Source: Gemmatimonadota bacterium (GTDB lineage: Bacteria; Gemmatimonadota; Gemmatimonadetes; Longimicrobiales; Gaopeijiaceae). Taken from it: a stretch of DNA of 46,830 nt. The first letter of the stretch is position 1. Every line of letters starts with the position of its first letter. The translations under genes were made by a program, and so were the position numbers. Below the pieces are notes generated by a model, which saw only the letters and a program-made list of their open reading frames with translations, did no database searches and had not been told where the DNA came from. The stretch is from positions 1 to 46,830 of the forward strand of contig JAHEKM010000008.1 of assembly GCA_024638325.1 (NCBI GenBank), in the 5' to 3' direction. This document shows, one piece after another, positions 35,027 to 42,669 of this stretch.

Positions 35027-36454
35027 TCACTCGTTCAAAGGGTTGCCGATATGACACGCCAGGCAGGTTCTCGGGCTCCGCCCCCAAGCTCGCTCGGCGT
35101 CGAAGCCGACCGTGTGCGGACTCACCTTGAAGGCGCCGAGCACTCCGTGGCACTGCGTGCAGTCGACCTGCTGATGACAGCTGGCACAACTCTCCAGATT
35201 CTGCCGCGCCGCCTGTCCGTGACGGATCAACCAGACCGGACCATCGTCATGATAGCCGGGCCCGAGTCGGCCGCTACTTACGAGCCCCACCTGAACATGG
35301 CATTCCCGACAGAAGACCTGAGTGCTGTGGCAGCTCGAGCATTCTGCGTCGCGGCCGAAGGCGTCTGCCGTGTGCCGGGCGAGGAAGGAGCTCGGGTGGT
35401 ATCCGTTGCCGACGGGCGCGTCGTGGCAGCTTACGCAGAAGGTCTCCTGATGGCAGGTCGCGCAGGTCTCTGCGCCGGCCGCGCCGAGGCCCGTATGCGC
35501 GTTCATGAAGAAGACGCTCTCATGGCTGTCGGGTGCTCGACCCGCGACACGGACTCCAGGTGCCACGACATCATCGCGTGACGGCATCGACAGGACGGCG
35601 GCGGGCAGGGGGATAACGTGGCAGCTCGTGCAGTCGTTCGACGTGTGGCAGGTCGCGCACTCCGCTCTGGAAGCTTCGGCGCCGTGCAGGGTGAGCCACT
35701 GACCGGCACGGTGGGTCGTCGGCTCGTTGTAATGGGCCACCGCCACAGGTAGCCGCATTCCCGGCGGCGCGGCAGGGAAGTCTGCAATGACATCGCGCTC
35801 CGTATCGACGTGGCACGACACGCATCGCTCCTGCGTGTGGCAGGTCGCACAGCGCGACGCGTTCTCTTGGACCGCCACTCCGTGATCCCTCTCCAGGAAG
35901 GAGCCCGGCTCGTGATCCGAGGGCAGCGGCAAGGCCTCGATTCGAGCGAGATCGAACGCCGTGCGAGCCAGCGGCACGTGACAGGCGTCGCAACTCGCGT
36001 CGACCTGGTGCTCGGTCGCCGCATGCGCGTGGCATCCCCAACACGTCCCCAGCTGGATCTCGTCAGCGACGGCCATGCGTTGGCCACCGGGGAGGATGTG
36101 ACAGGAGGCACAGCTCTGTGCGGGATCTCCCGACGCCTCGAGCGCCGCATCGTGCTCGAGGTGCGAATACGACACGTTGTCGACGCGTCCGGTCGGACCG
36201 CTCCAGGTAACGGCTTCCTCACGCACGCCGTCGTGACAGCCCCGGCACGAGGCCGGATCCGGATAGAAATCGGACTCGTCCCCCGCGGGCACGCCCTCGT
36301 GGCAGCCGGCGCAGAGCGGGAAGAGCCCCTGGTGCGCCTCGTGGGGGAAAGGAGCCTCCTGAACGGCGTTTGCGGAGACCGCAAGTCCGCCGAGCCCGAC
36401 AAGGGCGCCAGCAACAAGGACCCAGATCCGTGCATGGGAGGCTCTCACCATCAT
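35027..36454 (-). CDS. Sixteen-heme c-type cytochrome
   Basis: The protein has 475 residues. The signal peptide covers about residues 8-30 (VLVAGALVGLGGLAVSANA). Sixteen CxxCH sites were counted, the first CAGCH and the last CLACH, with histidine-rich spacers such as FPHEAHQ and YSHLEHD that can give second ligands. No lipobox and no C-terminal anchor are evident, so a soluble periplasmic wire is likely. Paired sites with short spacing (CATCH then CVSCH) occur several times. The ATG at 36454 (or the next codon) overlaps the stop of the beta-barrel gene. Confidence 0.92.
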   Translation of the reverse strand: MMVRASHARIWVLVAGALVGLGGLAVSANAVQEAPFPHEAHQGLFPLCAGCHEGVPAGDESDFYPDPASCRGCHDGVREEAVTWSGPTGRVDNVSYSHLEHDAALEASGDPAQSCASCHILPGGQRMAVADEIQLGTCWGCHAHAATEHQVDASCDACHVPLARTAFDLARIEALPLPSDHEPGSFLERDHGVAVQENASRCATCHTQERCVSCHVDTERDVIADFPAAPPGMRLPVAVAHYNEPTTHRAGQWLTLHGAEASRAECATCHTSNDCTSCHVIPLPAAVLSMPSRDDVVAPGVRVAGRAPDSHESVFFMNAHTGLGAAGAETCATCHQETFCVSCHDAPVGNGYHPSSFLARHTADAFGRDAECSSCHSTQVFCRECHVQVGLVSSGRLGPGYHDDGPVWLIRHGQAARQNLESCASCHQQVDCTQCHGVLGAFKVSPHTVGFDAERAWGRSPRTCLACHIGNPLNE

Positions 36455-37953
36455 CCACCGGGCCTCCTGCCCATGCCCGGATCTCCTCCGAGATCGAACC
36501 TGAGCGAAGTCCAAGCCCGCCCTTGGTTCCATGGGCTCGTGAACACGTTTCCTCCGTCGCGGTGGCGGATCATCGAGAACCCACCGGACAAGCCCACGCG
36601 ATCGGTGAGCGCGTAGTCCGCGGTCGCCCCAGCCCCGAACGCCCGGCCCTGGCCCAACCGGTACTCCTCGATCTGTTGGAACGAAAGAGCGGTGGCGGAG
36701 ACCGACACTCGATCGTTGACTCGGTACCGAGCGGTGCCGTCCACGCTGCTTAGGAATGCACCCGGGCCCCACTCCAACTGATAACGACCGTCGAGGGTCC
36801 ACCTTGGAGCCGGCGCATACTGCACGCCGACGTCGGCCCTCCAACCGTTGTCCTTCATCGGCTCGAGAATGACGGTCGCTCCGGTCGCCCCGTAGCTACG
36901 GGCGCCTCCGGCGACCCACACCCCGAGCGACGCGCTCGGTGACCAGCCTAAGCGAGCGACGGCCTCGCTGTAGGAGACCGGCTCGAAGAAGCCCCAGATG
37001 GTCGACAGGTCGAAGTAGGGCACGTAACGACGCGCGCTCAATTCGACGAGCCAACGTCCGTCGCGCAGCGGCGCGGAAGCGGTGAGCTCGGCTTTGCCTA
37101 CCTGCTCGAAAGAGAAGTCGTAGTCCACCGACCCCGTGACGCGCACGCGCGACAGCACGGTGGTGGCGTCCAGAGATGCCCGCTCGCTCACCAGGCTCGA
37201 GCGATCCCACAGGATCTCGCGATGGTAGCGAGCCGTGGTTAGGATCCCGGCCGTCCTCATGCTGGCGCTTCCGCCGACCAGCAGGACGCCGTGGTCCAGG
37301 AAGAAGTCGTCCAGGGCGCGTAGGGCAGAGCTCGACGGCTCCCGCAAACCCCGGGCCAAACTGCGCCCGCCGTAGATCTCGGCTCGCGCGGAGCCGTACG
37401 TATAGGAGGCGCTGACACCGTCGAACGCCGACAGGCCGAGTCCAGATCGCAGGTCCTGTCGGCCGGCGCGCACGCGCATCGGTCCACGCTGGAGTTGGGC
37501 GTAGGCAAGCATCGCGTCGAACTCGTCGTCCGACCGGGGCCACATCAGATCGCTCCCCGCGTGGAGGCGCACGCGTGCTAGAGCCGTGACGCTGAGCCCC
37601 TCCACCCCCAGCCCCCAGTACGTGAGGCTCAGGTCCTGCGTCGCGGCGACGGTCTGCTCCTCTGCGAGCGGGAGGTACCCGGTGCAGATCGTGGGCAAGA
37701 CGCACGACACCTCGATGCCGTTGTAGAGGAGGCGCCCGTTCGCATCGGTCACGACGTCGGCGCGCGGCACGGTGTCCAGGCCGAGGGGACGCAGCTCGAC
37801 CATCTGCACGGAGGTCGTTGCCCAGCCCCTGTAGTCCTGCGCCGTCGACATCGTCGGGACGACCGATGCGGCGAGCGCCATGAAGAGCGCCGCACAGACC
37901 GTCGCGCCCGCCCGCCGGACGCCCCATCGCCCGTGCAAGCGCGCGGAGGTCAT
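36451..37953 (-). CDS. Predicted outer-membrane beta-barrel protein in the cytochrome operon
   Basis: The protein has 500 residues. A long signal peptide ends near VPTMSTAQ (about residue 39). The mature chain has many amphipathic strands with alternating residues and aromatic ends (for example LSLTYWGLGVEGLSVTA, WTSLRFDLGG near the C-terminus) and glycine-rich turns, as in porin-type barrels. There is no CxxCH. Two cysteines sit in a loop (VSCVLPTICTG). Its position between the 20-heme and 16-heme genes, overlapping both, suggests a porin-cytochrome conduit. No similarity to a named porin is claimed. Confidence 0.78.
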   Translation of the reverse strand: MTSARLHGRWGVRRAGATVCAALFMALAASVVPTMSTAQDYRGWATTSVQMVELRPLGLDTVPRADVVTDANGRLLYNGIEVSCVLPTICTGYLPLAEEQTVAATQDLSLTYWGLGVEGLSVTALARVRLHAGSDLMWPRSDDEFDAMLAYAQLQRGPMRVRAGRQDLRSGLGLSAFDGVSASYTYGSARAEIYGGRSLARGLREPSSSALRALDDFFLDHGVLLVGGSASMRTAGILTTARYHREILWDRSSLVSERASLDATTVLSRVRVTGSVDYDFSFEQVGKAELTASAPLRDGRWLVELSARRYVPYFDLSTIWGFFEPVSYSEAVARLGWSPSASLGVWVAGGARSYGATGATVILEPMKDNGWRADVGVQYAPAPRWTLDGRYQLEWGPGAFLSSVDGTARYRVNDRVSVSATALSFQQIEEYRLGQGRAFGAGATADYALTDRVGLSGGFSMIRHRDGGNVFTSPWNQGRAWTSLRFDLGGDPGMGRRPGG

Positions 37954-39527
37954 TGGAGTGCGCCTCGTTGCGGCAACGGAGCCGGAAGCGTGTGACACTC
38001 GGCACAAGTGCGCTCGGGCTCGTGCTGCCTGAGGTCCTGGTGGCATCCGAGGCAGAACGCCCGCGTCCGCGGCACCGTTTCAAACGGAACGTCCGTGTGG
38101 CAACCCGAGCCGCTGCACGTCACGTGCGCCTGCAGCGGCGGATGGGCTTCGACCGGGGCCACACGATGGCACGACGCGCAGTCGGACTCGGCGGTGTGGT
38201 GTTCTGCATGACAGCTCGCGCAGTCGAGGCTCGCGGGGACCGCCATCGCGATGCCCTGCGTGTGGCACGACGCGCAGTCCACGGCTCCGTGTTCCTCGTG
38301 TGGGAACGTGACAGTTCGGCTCGGAACTTCGGTGCCCACCGAGAAGCTCATCGCCTGGGTGAGGCGATAGGTCTCGGCAGGGACGTCGCCGGCATCGTGG
38401 CAAAGGTCGCACGACTGCGAGACGGGCTGAGTGTGGTGGCAGCTCCGGCAGTCCTGTACGGCAGCCAGTGCCACGATGCCATGCCCCGCGGTGCTGGCGT
38501 GGCAACTCGCGCACTCCACATTCTCGTGCTGCGTGTGCGCGAACCCGAGAAGCGCGTCCGGCGCGTCGACGGCGGTCATGCCCCGGTGGCAGCTGGCGCA
38601 GTCGGATCCGTTCAGCGAGAAGTCGTGCGCCTGGTGGCAGTACAGGCAGTCCGACATCAACGACGCGTCGAGCCCGACATGGAAGGGCGTAAGCGAGCGC
38701 ATACCCTCGTGACACCCTGACGTAGCGCACGAGTTGGCCGCTTCCGCAGGTGTGGCCTGCGTATGCGGGTTGTGGCAGGCCGCGCAGCCACCCGCGTGGG
38801 GATCCGGGTCTGGAAGCTCCACGAGCGTCCGCATGACGTGACAGCTCAGGCACTCCTCGTAGTCGGGGAGGAAGGCCGCGTCGAGCTCGTTGCCGATCAG
38901 CGAGGCCTGCTGAGCCGTCGGCGCCACGAACGTGTGACAGGCGGCGCAGTGGATGGTCAGGTCGCTCATGCCGCCGAGCTGGATGATGTTGTCCGCGTGG
39001 CACTGCGACTGGGCGCACGTCTGATCGATCGGTGCGAACTCGTGGATCGACGAGGCATGACACTCGACGCACTGCAGCCCCTCGAGTACCGGGTCCTCCG
39101 ATTCGAAGTGGACCCGATGTCCGGCGGAGTTCGCGATGGAGCGCCAGCGTACGGGGTCACCCTGAATGTGACATTCCGCGCAGACTTCATTAGGGACCGG
39201 AGAATGCTCCGACACCTCGTCCGGATTCTCGATGAACGCAGTGAGACCCATGGTCGAGCGCTCGATCAGGGTCGGCCTGTGACAAGCTTTGCAGCCGAGC
39301 CCCTGGTGGGGACTCTGGGCAAAGCGCTCGAACGGCTCCGACATGAGGTGGCACTGCATGCAGAAGTCGTTGTCGTGCTGTACATAATCGTAGGCTCGAT
39401 ACGCGTAGTAGCTGCCCCCGCCTACACCCGCCGCGATCAGCACGCCCACCACCGCCAGCACGGCGGGGGACAGACGACCTAGCATATCAACCAGTCGCCT
39501 CGAGCGTGAGGACGTGTCGTCGGCCAT
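37950..39527 (-). CDS. Twenty-heme cytochrome with N-terminal NapC/NrfH-like quinol dehydrogenase domain
   Basis: The protein has 525 residues. It has one uncleaved membrane helix at about 20-43. Hemes 1-4 (C56-H60, C79-H83, C116-H120, C153-H157) follow the NapC/NrfH layout, including FCMQCHLMSEPFE, a later QSPHQGLGCKACHRP and CVECHASSIHEF. After residue 165 come sixteen more sites. In total 17 are CxxCH and 3 are Cx4CH (CAQSQCH, CATSGCH, CSGSGCH). This appears to be a quinol-oxidising domain fused to a heme wire. The C-terminal part resembles the 10-heme lipoprotein. Its stop overlaps the beta-barrel start. Confidence 0.9.
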   Translation of the reverse strand: MADDTSSRSRRLVDMLGRLSPAVLAVVGVLIAAGVGGGSYYAYRAYDYVQHDNDFCMQCHLMSEPFERFAQSPHQGLGCKACHRPTLIERSTMGLTAFIENPDEVSEHSPVPNEVCAECHIQGDPVRWRSIANSAGHRVHFESEDPVLEGLQCVECHASSIHEFAPIDQTCAQSQCHADNIIQLGGMSDLTIHCAACHTFVAPTAQQASLIGNELDAAFLPDYEECLSCHVMRTLVELPDPDPHAGGCAACHNPHTQATPAEAANSCATSGCHEGMRSLTPFHVGLDASLMSDCLYCHQAHDFSLNGSDCASCHRGMTAVDAPDALLGFAHTQHENVECASCHASTAGHGIVALAAVQDCRSCHHTQPVSQSCDLCHDAGDVPAETYRLTQAMSFSVGTEVPSRTVTFPHEEHGAVDCASCHTQGIAMAVPASLDCASCHAEHHTAESDCASCHRVAPVEAHPPLQAHVTCSGSGCHTDVPFETVPRTRAFCLGCHQDLRQHEPERTCAECHTLPAPLPQRGALQ

Positions 39528-39548
39528 GAGAGTCAGAGTGAGGGTCTA

Positions 39549-39578
39549 GCGTGCATTGGTCCAGCGTGCGTTGGTCCA
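39549..39578 (-). repeat. Tandem 15-bp direct repeat upstream of the 20-heme gene
   Basis: Two adjacent 15-base units, gcgtgcattggtcca and gcgtgcgttggtcca, differ at one base. They lie 22-51 bases before the ATG at 39527, where a regulator or internal promoter could act. No known operator is recognised. Confidence 0.7.
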
Positions 39579-39590
39579 ACCCCTGCGGAC

Positions 39591-39630
39591 GAAGCCGCGG
39601 CCGCCCGGCTGTGTGCCGGACGGCCGCTTC
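39591..39630 (-). other. Imperfect GC-rich hairpin between the 9-heme and 20-heme genes
   Basis: The segment gaagccgcggccgcccggc folds on gccggacggccgcttc with a small bulge and one weak pair. It follows the stop of the 9-heme lipoprotein gene by about 25 bases on the minus strand. No T-run follows, so it may reduce read-through or protect the transcript end rather than terminate fully. Confidence 0.4.
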
Positions 39631-39655
39631 GGTTCATGGTGCGAAGTCCTCGGTT

Positions 39656-41137
39656 TTAGTCTTCCACCGGCACGAACTGCGGCCACATGGTCCTGAGGCT
39701 GACGTTCGTCTGGGCCGGCAGGCCGTATTCGTCCCTCACCTCGTCGATGCTCGCGACGAGCAGCGCCTCGGTCATGAACGGGTTGTGGACCGCCGAGCTC
39801 CTGATCTCGCCGAGCTCCATGTTGAACTGCGCACCCTCGGCCACCGTGAAGATCGTATCGCCTCGGTTGATCTGCGTGGGATCGTTCGTGACTACCTGGG
39901 TCAACAGGGCGTCGAGCTCTGCGACCAGGTTGTCGATCCGGGTCGTAGCCGCGTTGTACGCGGACAGCGCCGCCGTGGCATCACCGTGGCAGCCGCTCGT
40001 CGTGCACGAGGCCCACGTCCGCTCCGTGGTGTTCACGGCGCACGAGTCGTCCGCGATCGGAGCGCCCGACGCATCCAGGCACGGGATCGGCTTGAACAGG
40101 TGGCCCGTCGCGGTGACCACGAAGGCTCCGGACGCGTCGTTCACGTCGTAGGAGTTCACGTGGCAGCCGACGCAGAGTCCGGCGTTCGCCGCGCTTCCGT
40201 GTGAACCGCGGATGCGGTCGATGTTGTATGCGAAGTTGGGCGGCAGCCAGCCGACGTCTCCGACGACGCCGAGCAGCAGCGGACCTTGCGGCGAGTGCGG
40301 CCCACGGGTCCCACCCGGCGAGTCCTCCAGATCTGGAACCGCGCGCTTGACGTGGCACTGCATGCACAGGTTCTTCTCCACGTCCGGGTCGTCCACGGAC
40401 ATCCTCAGCTGCCCCGGATTCGAGGCGTCGTGAGGATCGTGGCACACCGCGCACGTGATCGGCAGGTTGTTGTCCGTGTCGTCCACGACAGTGCCGAACT
40501 CGGAGTAGATCGTCTGCACGCCGAGCAACTCGAGCGCGCCCTCTCCGGTGTGGCACGACTCGCAGTCGGACCTCCCCTGTGGGTAGGCGTTCATGTCACC
40601 GTGCCGCGACTGGCTCCACTCTTCCACGAACGGGTGGTGGCTGCCCGCGTGGCACTCGCCGCACCCCACAGTGAGGTCGATGCCGACGCTCAGCGGCGCC
40701 ATCGGCACGGTGAGGTCGGTGGGGTTGGTCACGTGGGCGAGCCCCGGACCGTGGCACGACTCACACTGCACGTCGTGGTAGCGGTCCTCGAACGTGGTGT
40801 TGTAGCCGGCCTCGACGTCGATGGCGTTGCCGAGTTCGTTGACCGAGTGGCAGCCCTCGCAGAAGCCCTGCGCGGCGCCTGAGGCCTGCAGCGTCTCCCA
40901 AGCATCTGCGTGGGCCGTGCCTTCCCAGTCACCCTGCTTCTCGACGTGGCAGTTGCCACAGACGGTCAACTGGGCTGCCTGGTCCGAATAGCCGAGGAAG
41001 TTGGCCGCCTGAGCGAGCGGCTCCTCGAAGAGGTCGCGATCCCGGAAGATGATCTTCTCGTCCACGCAGCCCGCGAGGGCGGAAAGGCCGAGCACCGCCA
41101 TCGGGATGATTGCGAAAGCCCTACATGACCTTCTCAT
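39656..41137 (-). CDS. Nine-heme cytochrome c554-like lipoprotein
   Basis: The protein has 493 residues. The lipobox LAGC puts the lipid on Cys24. Sites counted are eight CxxCH (CGNCH, CEGCH, CESCH, CGECH, CESCH, CAVCH, CMQCH, CVGCH) and one CTTSGCH. The segment HADAWETLQ, then CEGCH, then VQCESCHGPGLAHV is the cytochrome c554 pattern. Its C-terminal 130 residues have no heme. It is the first gene of the cytochrome operon; GAGAGGTGG precedes the ATG at 41137. It is divergent from the hydrogenase operon across a 350-base region. Confidence 0.9.
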   Translation of the reverse strand: MRRSCRAFAIIPMAVLGLSALAGCVDEKIIFRDRDLFEEPLAQAANFLGYSDQAAQLTVCGNCHVEKQGDWEGTAHADAWETLQASGAAQGFCEGCHSVNELGNAIDVEAGYNTTFEDRYHDVQCESCHGPGLAHVTNPTDLTVPMAPLSVGIDLTVGCGECHAGSHHPFVEEWSQSRHGDMNAYPQGRSDCESCHTGEGALELLGVQTIYSEFGTVVDDTDNNLPITCAVCHDPHDASNPGQLRMSVDDPDVEKNLCMQCHVKRAVPDLEDSPGGTRGPHSPQGPLLLGVVGDVGWLPPNFAYNIDRIRGSHGSAANAGLCVGCHVNSYDVNDASGAFVVTATGHLFKPIPCLDASGAPIADDSCAVNTTERTWASCTTSGCHGDATAALSAYNAATTRIDNLVAELDALLTQVVTNDPTQINRGDTIFTVAEGAQFNMELGEIRSSAVHNPFMTEALLVASIDEVRDEYGLPAQTNVSLRTMWPQFVPVED

Positions 41138-41191
41138 GGTCCACCTCTCTTCCTTCGCCCCGTGGGCGGAACCGCCTGACTGATCGTTCAT

Positions 41192-41213
41192 TTGCACGTG
41201 AAAAGTGGTGCAA
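41192..41213. promoter_or_regulatory. Inverted repeat TTGCAC-N10-GTGCAA, possible operator
   Basis: Perfect 6-base half-sites are separated by 10 bases, 55-76 bases upstream of the ATG of the 9-heme lipoprotein. The 22-base span is compatible with a dimeric regulator. The family cannot be named from the site. Confidence 0.4.
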
Positions 41214-41264
41214 GCGTGTTATGGCGCGGTGTCAGGCAAAATCCCCTATGTGAGTAAGGTGATA

Positions 41265-41276
41265 GGTAGATCTACC
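41265..41276. promoter_or_regulatory. 12-bp perfect palindrome GGTAGATCTACC
   Basis: It is a fully symmetric site in an AT-richer patch (around gataggtagatctaccgat), midway between the divergent genes. It could be an operator shared by both operons. Confidence 0.4.
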
Positions 41277-41316
41277 GATGGGGGTTCGGGGAAAGCAAGT
41301 AGACGAAGTCGCCGCG

Positions 41317-41333
41317 GTCGGGGATTCCCCGAC
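41317..41333. promoter_or_regulatory. Palindrome GTCGGGGATTCCCCGAC
   Basis: Eight-base arms surround one central base. It could be an operator or a small stem in the hydrogenase 5' leader. It is 155-171 bases before the ATG at 41488. Confidence 0.35.
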
Positions 41334-41475
41334 TCGCCAAGGCGTGATTCGCCCCCTGGGAGCGAGGCGTGCGTCGCCGGAGATTTCAGCAAAAGACGGT
41401 GGGCTGATCAACGGCTGGACGTTGCCCTCCGCGCCGCGGACGGGCTCGACATAGATGCTGTATCCGTCTGACGGT

Positions 41476-41483
41476 GGAGGTGA
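41476..41483 (+). promoter_or_regulatory. Strong ribosome binding site GGAGGTGA
   Basis: It lies four bases before the ATG at 41488 and supports this start over an in-frame ATG at 41455. Confidence 0.8.
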
Positions 41484-41487
41484 GTCC

Positions 41488-42669
41488 ATGTTCTTTCCCA
41501 CTTCGCACGCCTGGACTCACGACGAGACGCTCGCTGAGCATTTGGAGCGCCGCGGCGTAAGCCGGCGTGACTTTCTGAAGTTCTGCGGGCAGATCTCCGT
41601 CATGCTCGGGCTCAGCGAGGCGCTGACCCCACGCGTGGTGGAGGCCCTGCAGAGCGTTCGACGACCCTCGGTGGTCTGGCTCCAGCTACAGGAGTGTACG
41701 GGGTGCGTCGAGAGCGTCCTCCGGTCGGCTGATCCGACCATCGGGGATCTGGTGCTCGACCTGGTTTCCCTGGACTACCAGCACACGTTGATGGCCGCCG
41801 CCGGTGACGCGGCCGAGGCGGCGCTGCAAGCGTCCATGGAGGAGAACTACGGCGAGTACATCCTGCTGGTCACGGGATCGGTTCCGTTGGAGGAAGACGG
41901 GATCTACCTGACCATCGGGGGACGCACGGGCCTCGAAATCCTGGAGGAAGCGGCCGCCGGAGCCGCCGCCGTAATCGGCATCGGTGCTTGCGCGCACTTC
42001 GGGTCCGTGCAAGCTGCGCGCCCGAACCCGACGGGCGCCGTCGGCATCGCAGAGATCGTTCGGGACAAGCCGGTGGTCACCATCGCGGGTTGTCCGCCCA
42101 TCGCGGACGTGGTCACTGCGACCGTGGTCCACTACCTCACGTTCGGTCGGCTGCCCGACACGGACGGCGAGGGAAGGCCCCTGTTCGCCTACGGCGCCCG
42201 CATCCACGACCAATGCCCCCGAAGAGCACACTTCGACGCTGGCCAGTATGTGGAGAGGTTCGACGATGAGGGCGCACGTCGAGGATGGTGCCTCTACCGG
42301 GTCGGCTGCAAAGGTCCGGCGACGTTCTCGCCGTGTCCCATCCTGCAGTGGAACGACCACACCGACTGGCCGATCGGGGCAGGGCACCCGTGTCTCGGGT
42401 GCACCGAGCGGTTCTTCTGGGACACCATGACGCCGTTCTACGGTCGCCTGCCCAACGTGGCGGGCTTCGGCGTCGAGCGCACCGCGGACACCATCGGCGC
42501 CGCATTGGCCGTGGGCAGCGCCGCGGGCGTCGCCGCGCACGCGATCGCGACCGGCGTCAGTCGGGCTCGCGAACGGAGGAAGGGGGCTCCGCTCCCCGTG
42601 GTACCCAACCCGGGCACGGGTCCCGCCCCCGGCACGCCGGACTCCGGCAAGGAGGGATCCGATGGCTAG
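41488..42669 (+). CDS. hyaA: [NiFe] hydrogenase small subunit, group 1 membrane-bound type
   Basis: The protein has 393 residues. A Tat signal motif is present (SRRDFLK at 25-31). The proximal cluster cysteines are Cys70 and Cys73 in ECTGCVES, with later GACAHFGS and AGCPP. The distal and medial clusters are marked by HDQCPRR, RVGCKGPATFSPC and HPCLGCTERFFWD. The two extra cysteines of oxygen-tolerant enzymes are absent (Gly72, and Ser after ACAHFG), so a standard proximal cluster is expected. A C-terminal hydrophobic helix (IGAALAVGSAAGVAAHAIA) would anchor it in the membrane. The end overlaps the large-subunit gene by 8 bases. Confidence 0.95.
   Translation: MFFPTSHAWTHDETLAEHLERRGVSRRDFLKFCGQISVMLGLSEALTPRVVEALQSVRRPSVVWLQLQECTGCVESVLRSADPTIGDLVLDLVSLDYQHTLMAAAGDAAEAALQASMEENYGEYILLVTGSVPLEEDGIYLTIGGRTGLEILEEAAAGAAAVIGIGACAHFGSVQAARPNPTGAVGIAEIVRDKPVVTIAGCPPIADVVTATVVHYLTFGRLPDTDGEGRPLFAYGARIHDQCPRRAHFDAGQYVERFDDEGARRGWCLYRVGCKGPATFSPCPILQWNDHTDWPIGAGHPCLGCTERFFWDTMTPFYGRLPNVAGFGVERTADTIGAALAVGSAAGVAAHAIATGVSRARERRKGAPLPVVPNPGTGPAPGTPDSGKEGSDG

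Larger units (their letters stand above)
41138..41487. promoter_or_regulatory. Divergent intergenic region between cytochrome and hydrogenase operons
   Basis: This is the only gene-free stretch over 300 bases in the window. It must hold the promoters for both operons. Three dyad-symmetric elements are visible and listed separately (41192-41213, 41265-41276, 41317-41333). I could not recognise convincing sigma70 or sigma54 boxes. No convincing coding sequence was found on either strand. Confidence 0.6.

Noticed and set aside
39591-39630. Rho-independent terminator after the 9-heme lipoprotein gene
   Set aside because: The hairpin is imperfect and no T-run follows it on the minus strand; it is listed only as a hairpin.
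33000-41000. Many short recurring gtggcacgac-like words suggesting a repeat array
   Set aside because: They are the antisense of CxxCH codons in the multiheme genes (tgc..tgccac). Spacing is irregular and there are no constant repeats and spacers, so this is not CRISPR or a DNA repeat.
41488-42669. Oxygen-tolerant group 1d hydrogenase
   Set aside because: Both supernumerary cysteines are missing (Gly72 and a Ser), so the special proximal cluster cannot form.
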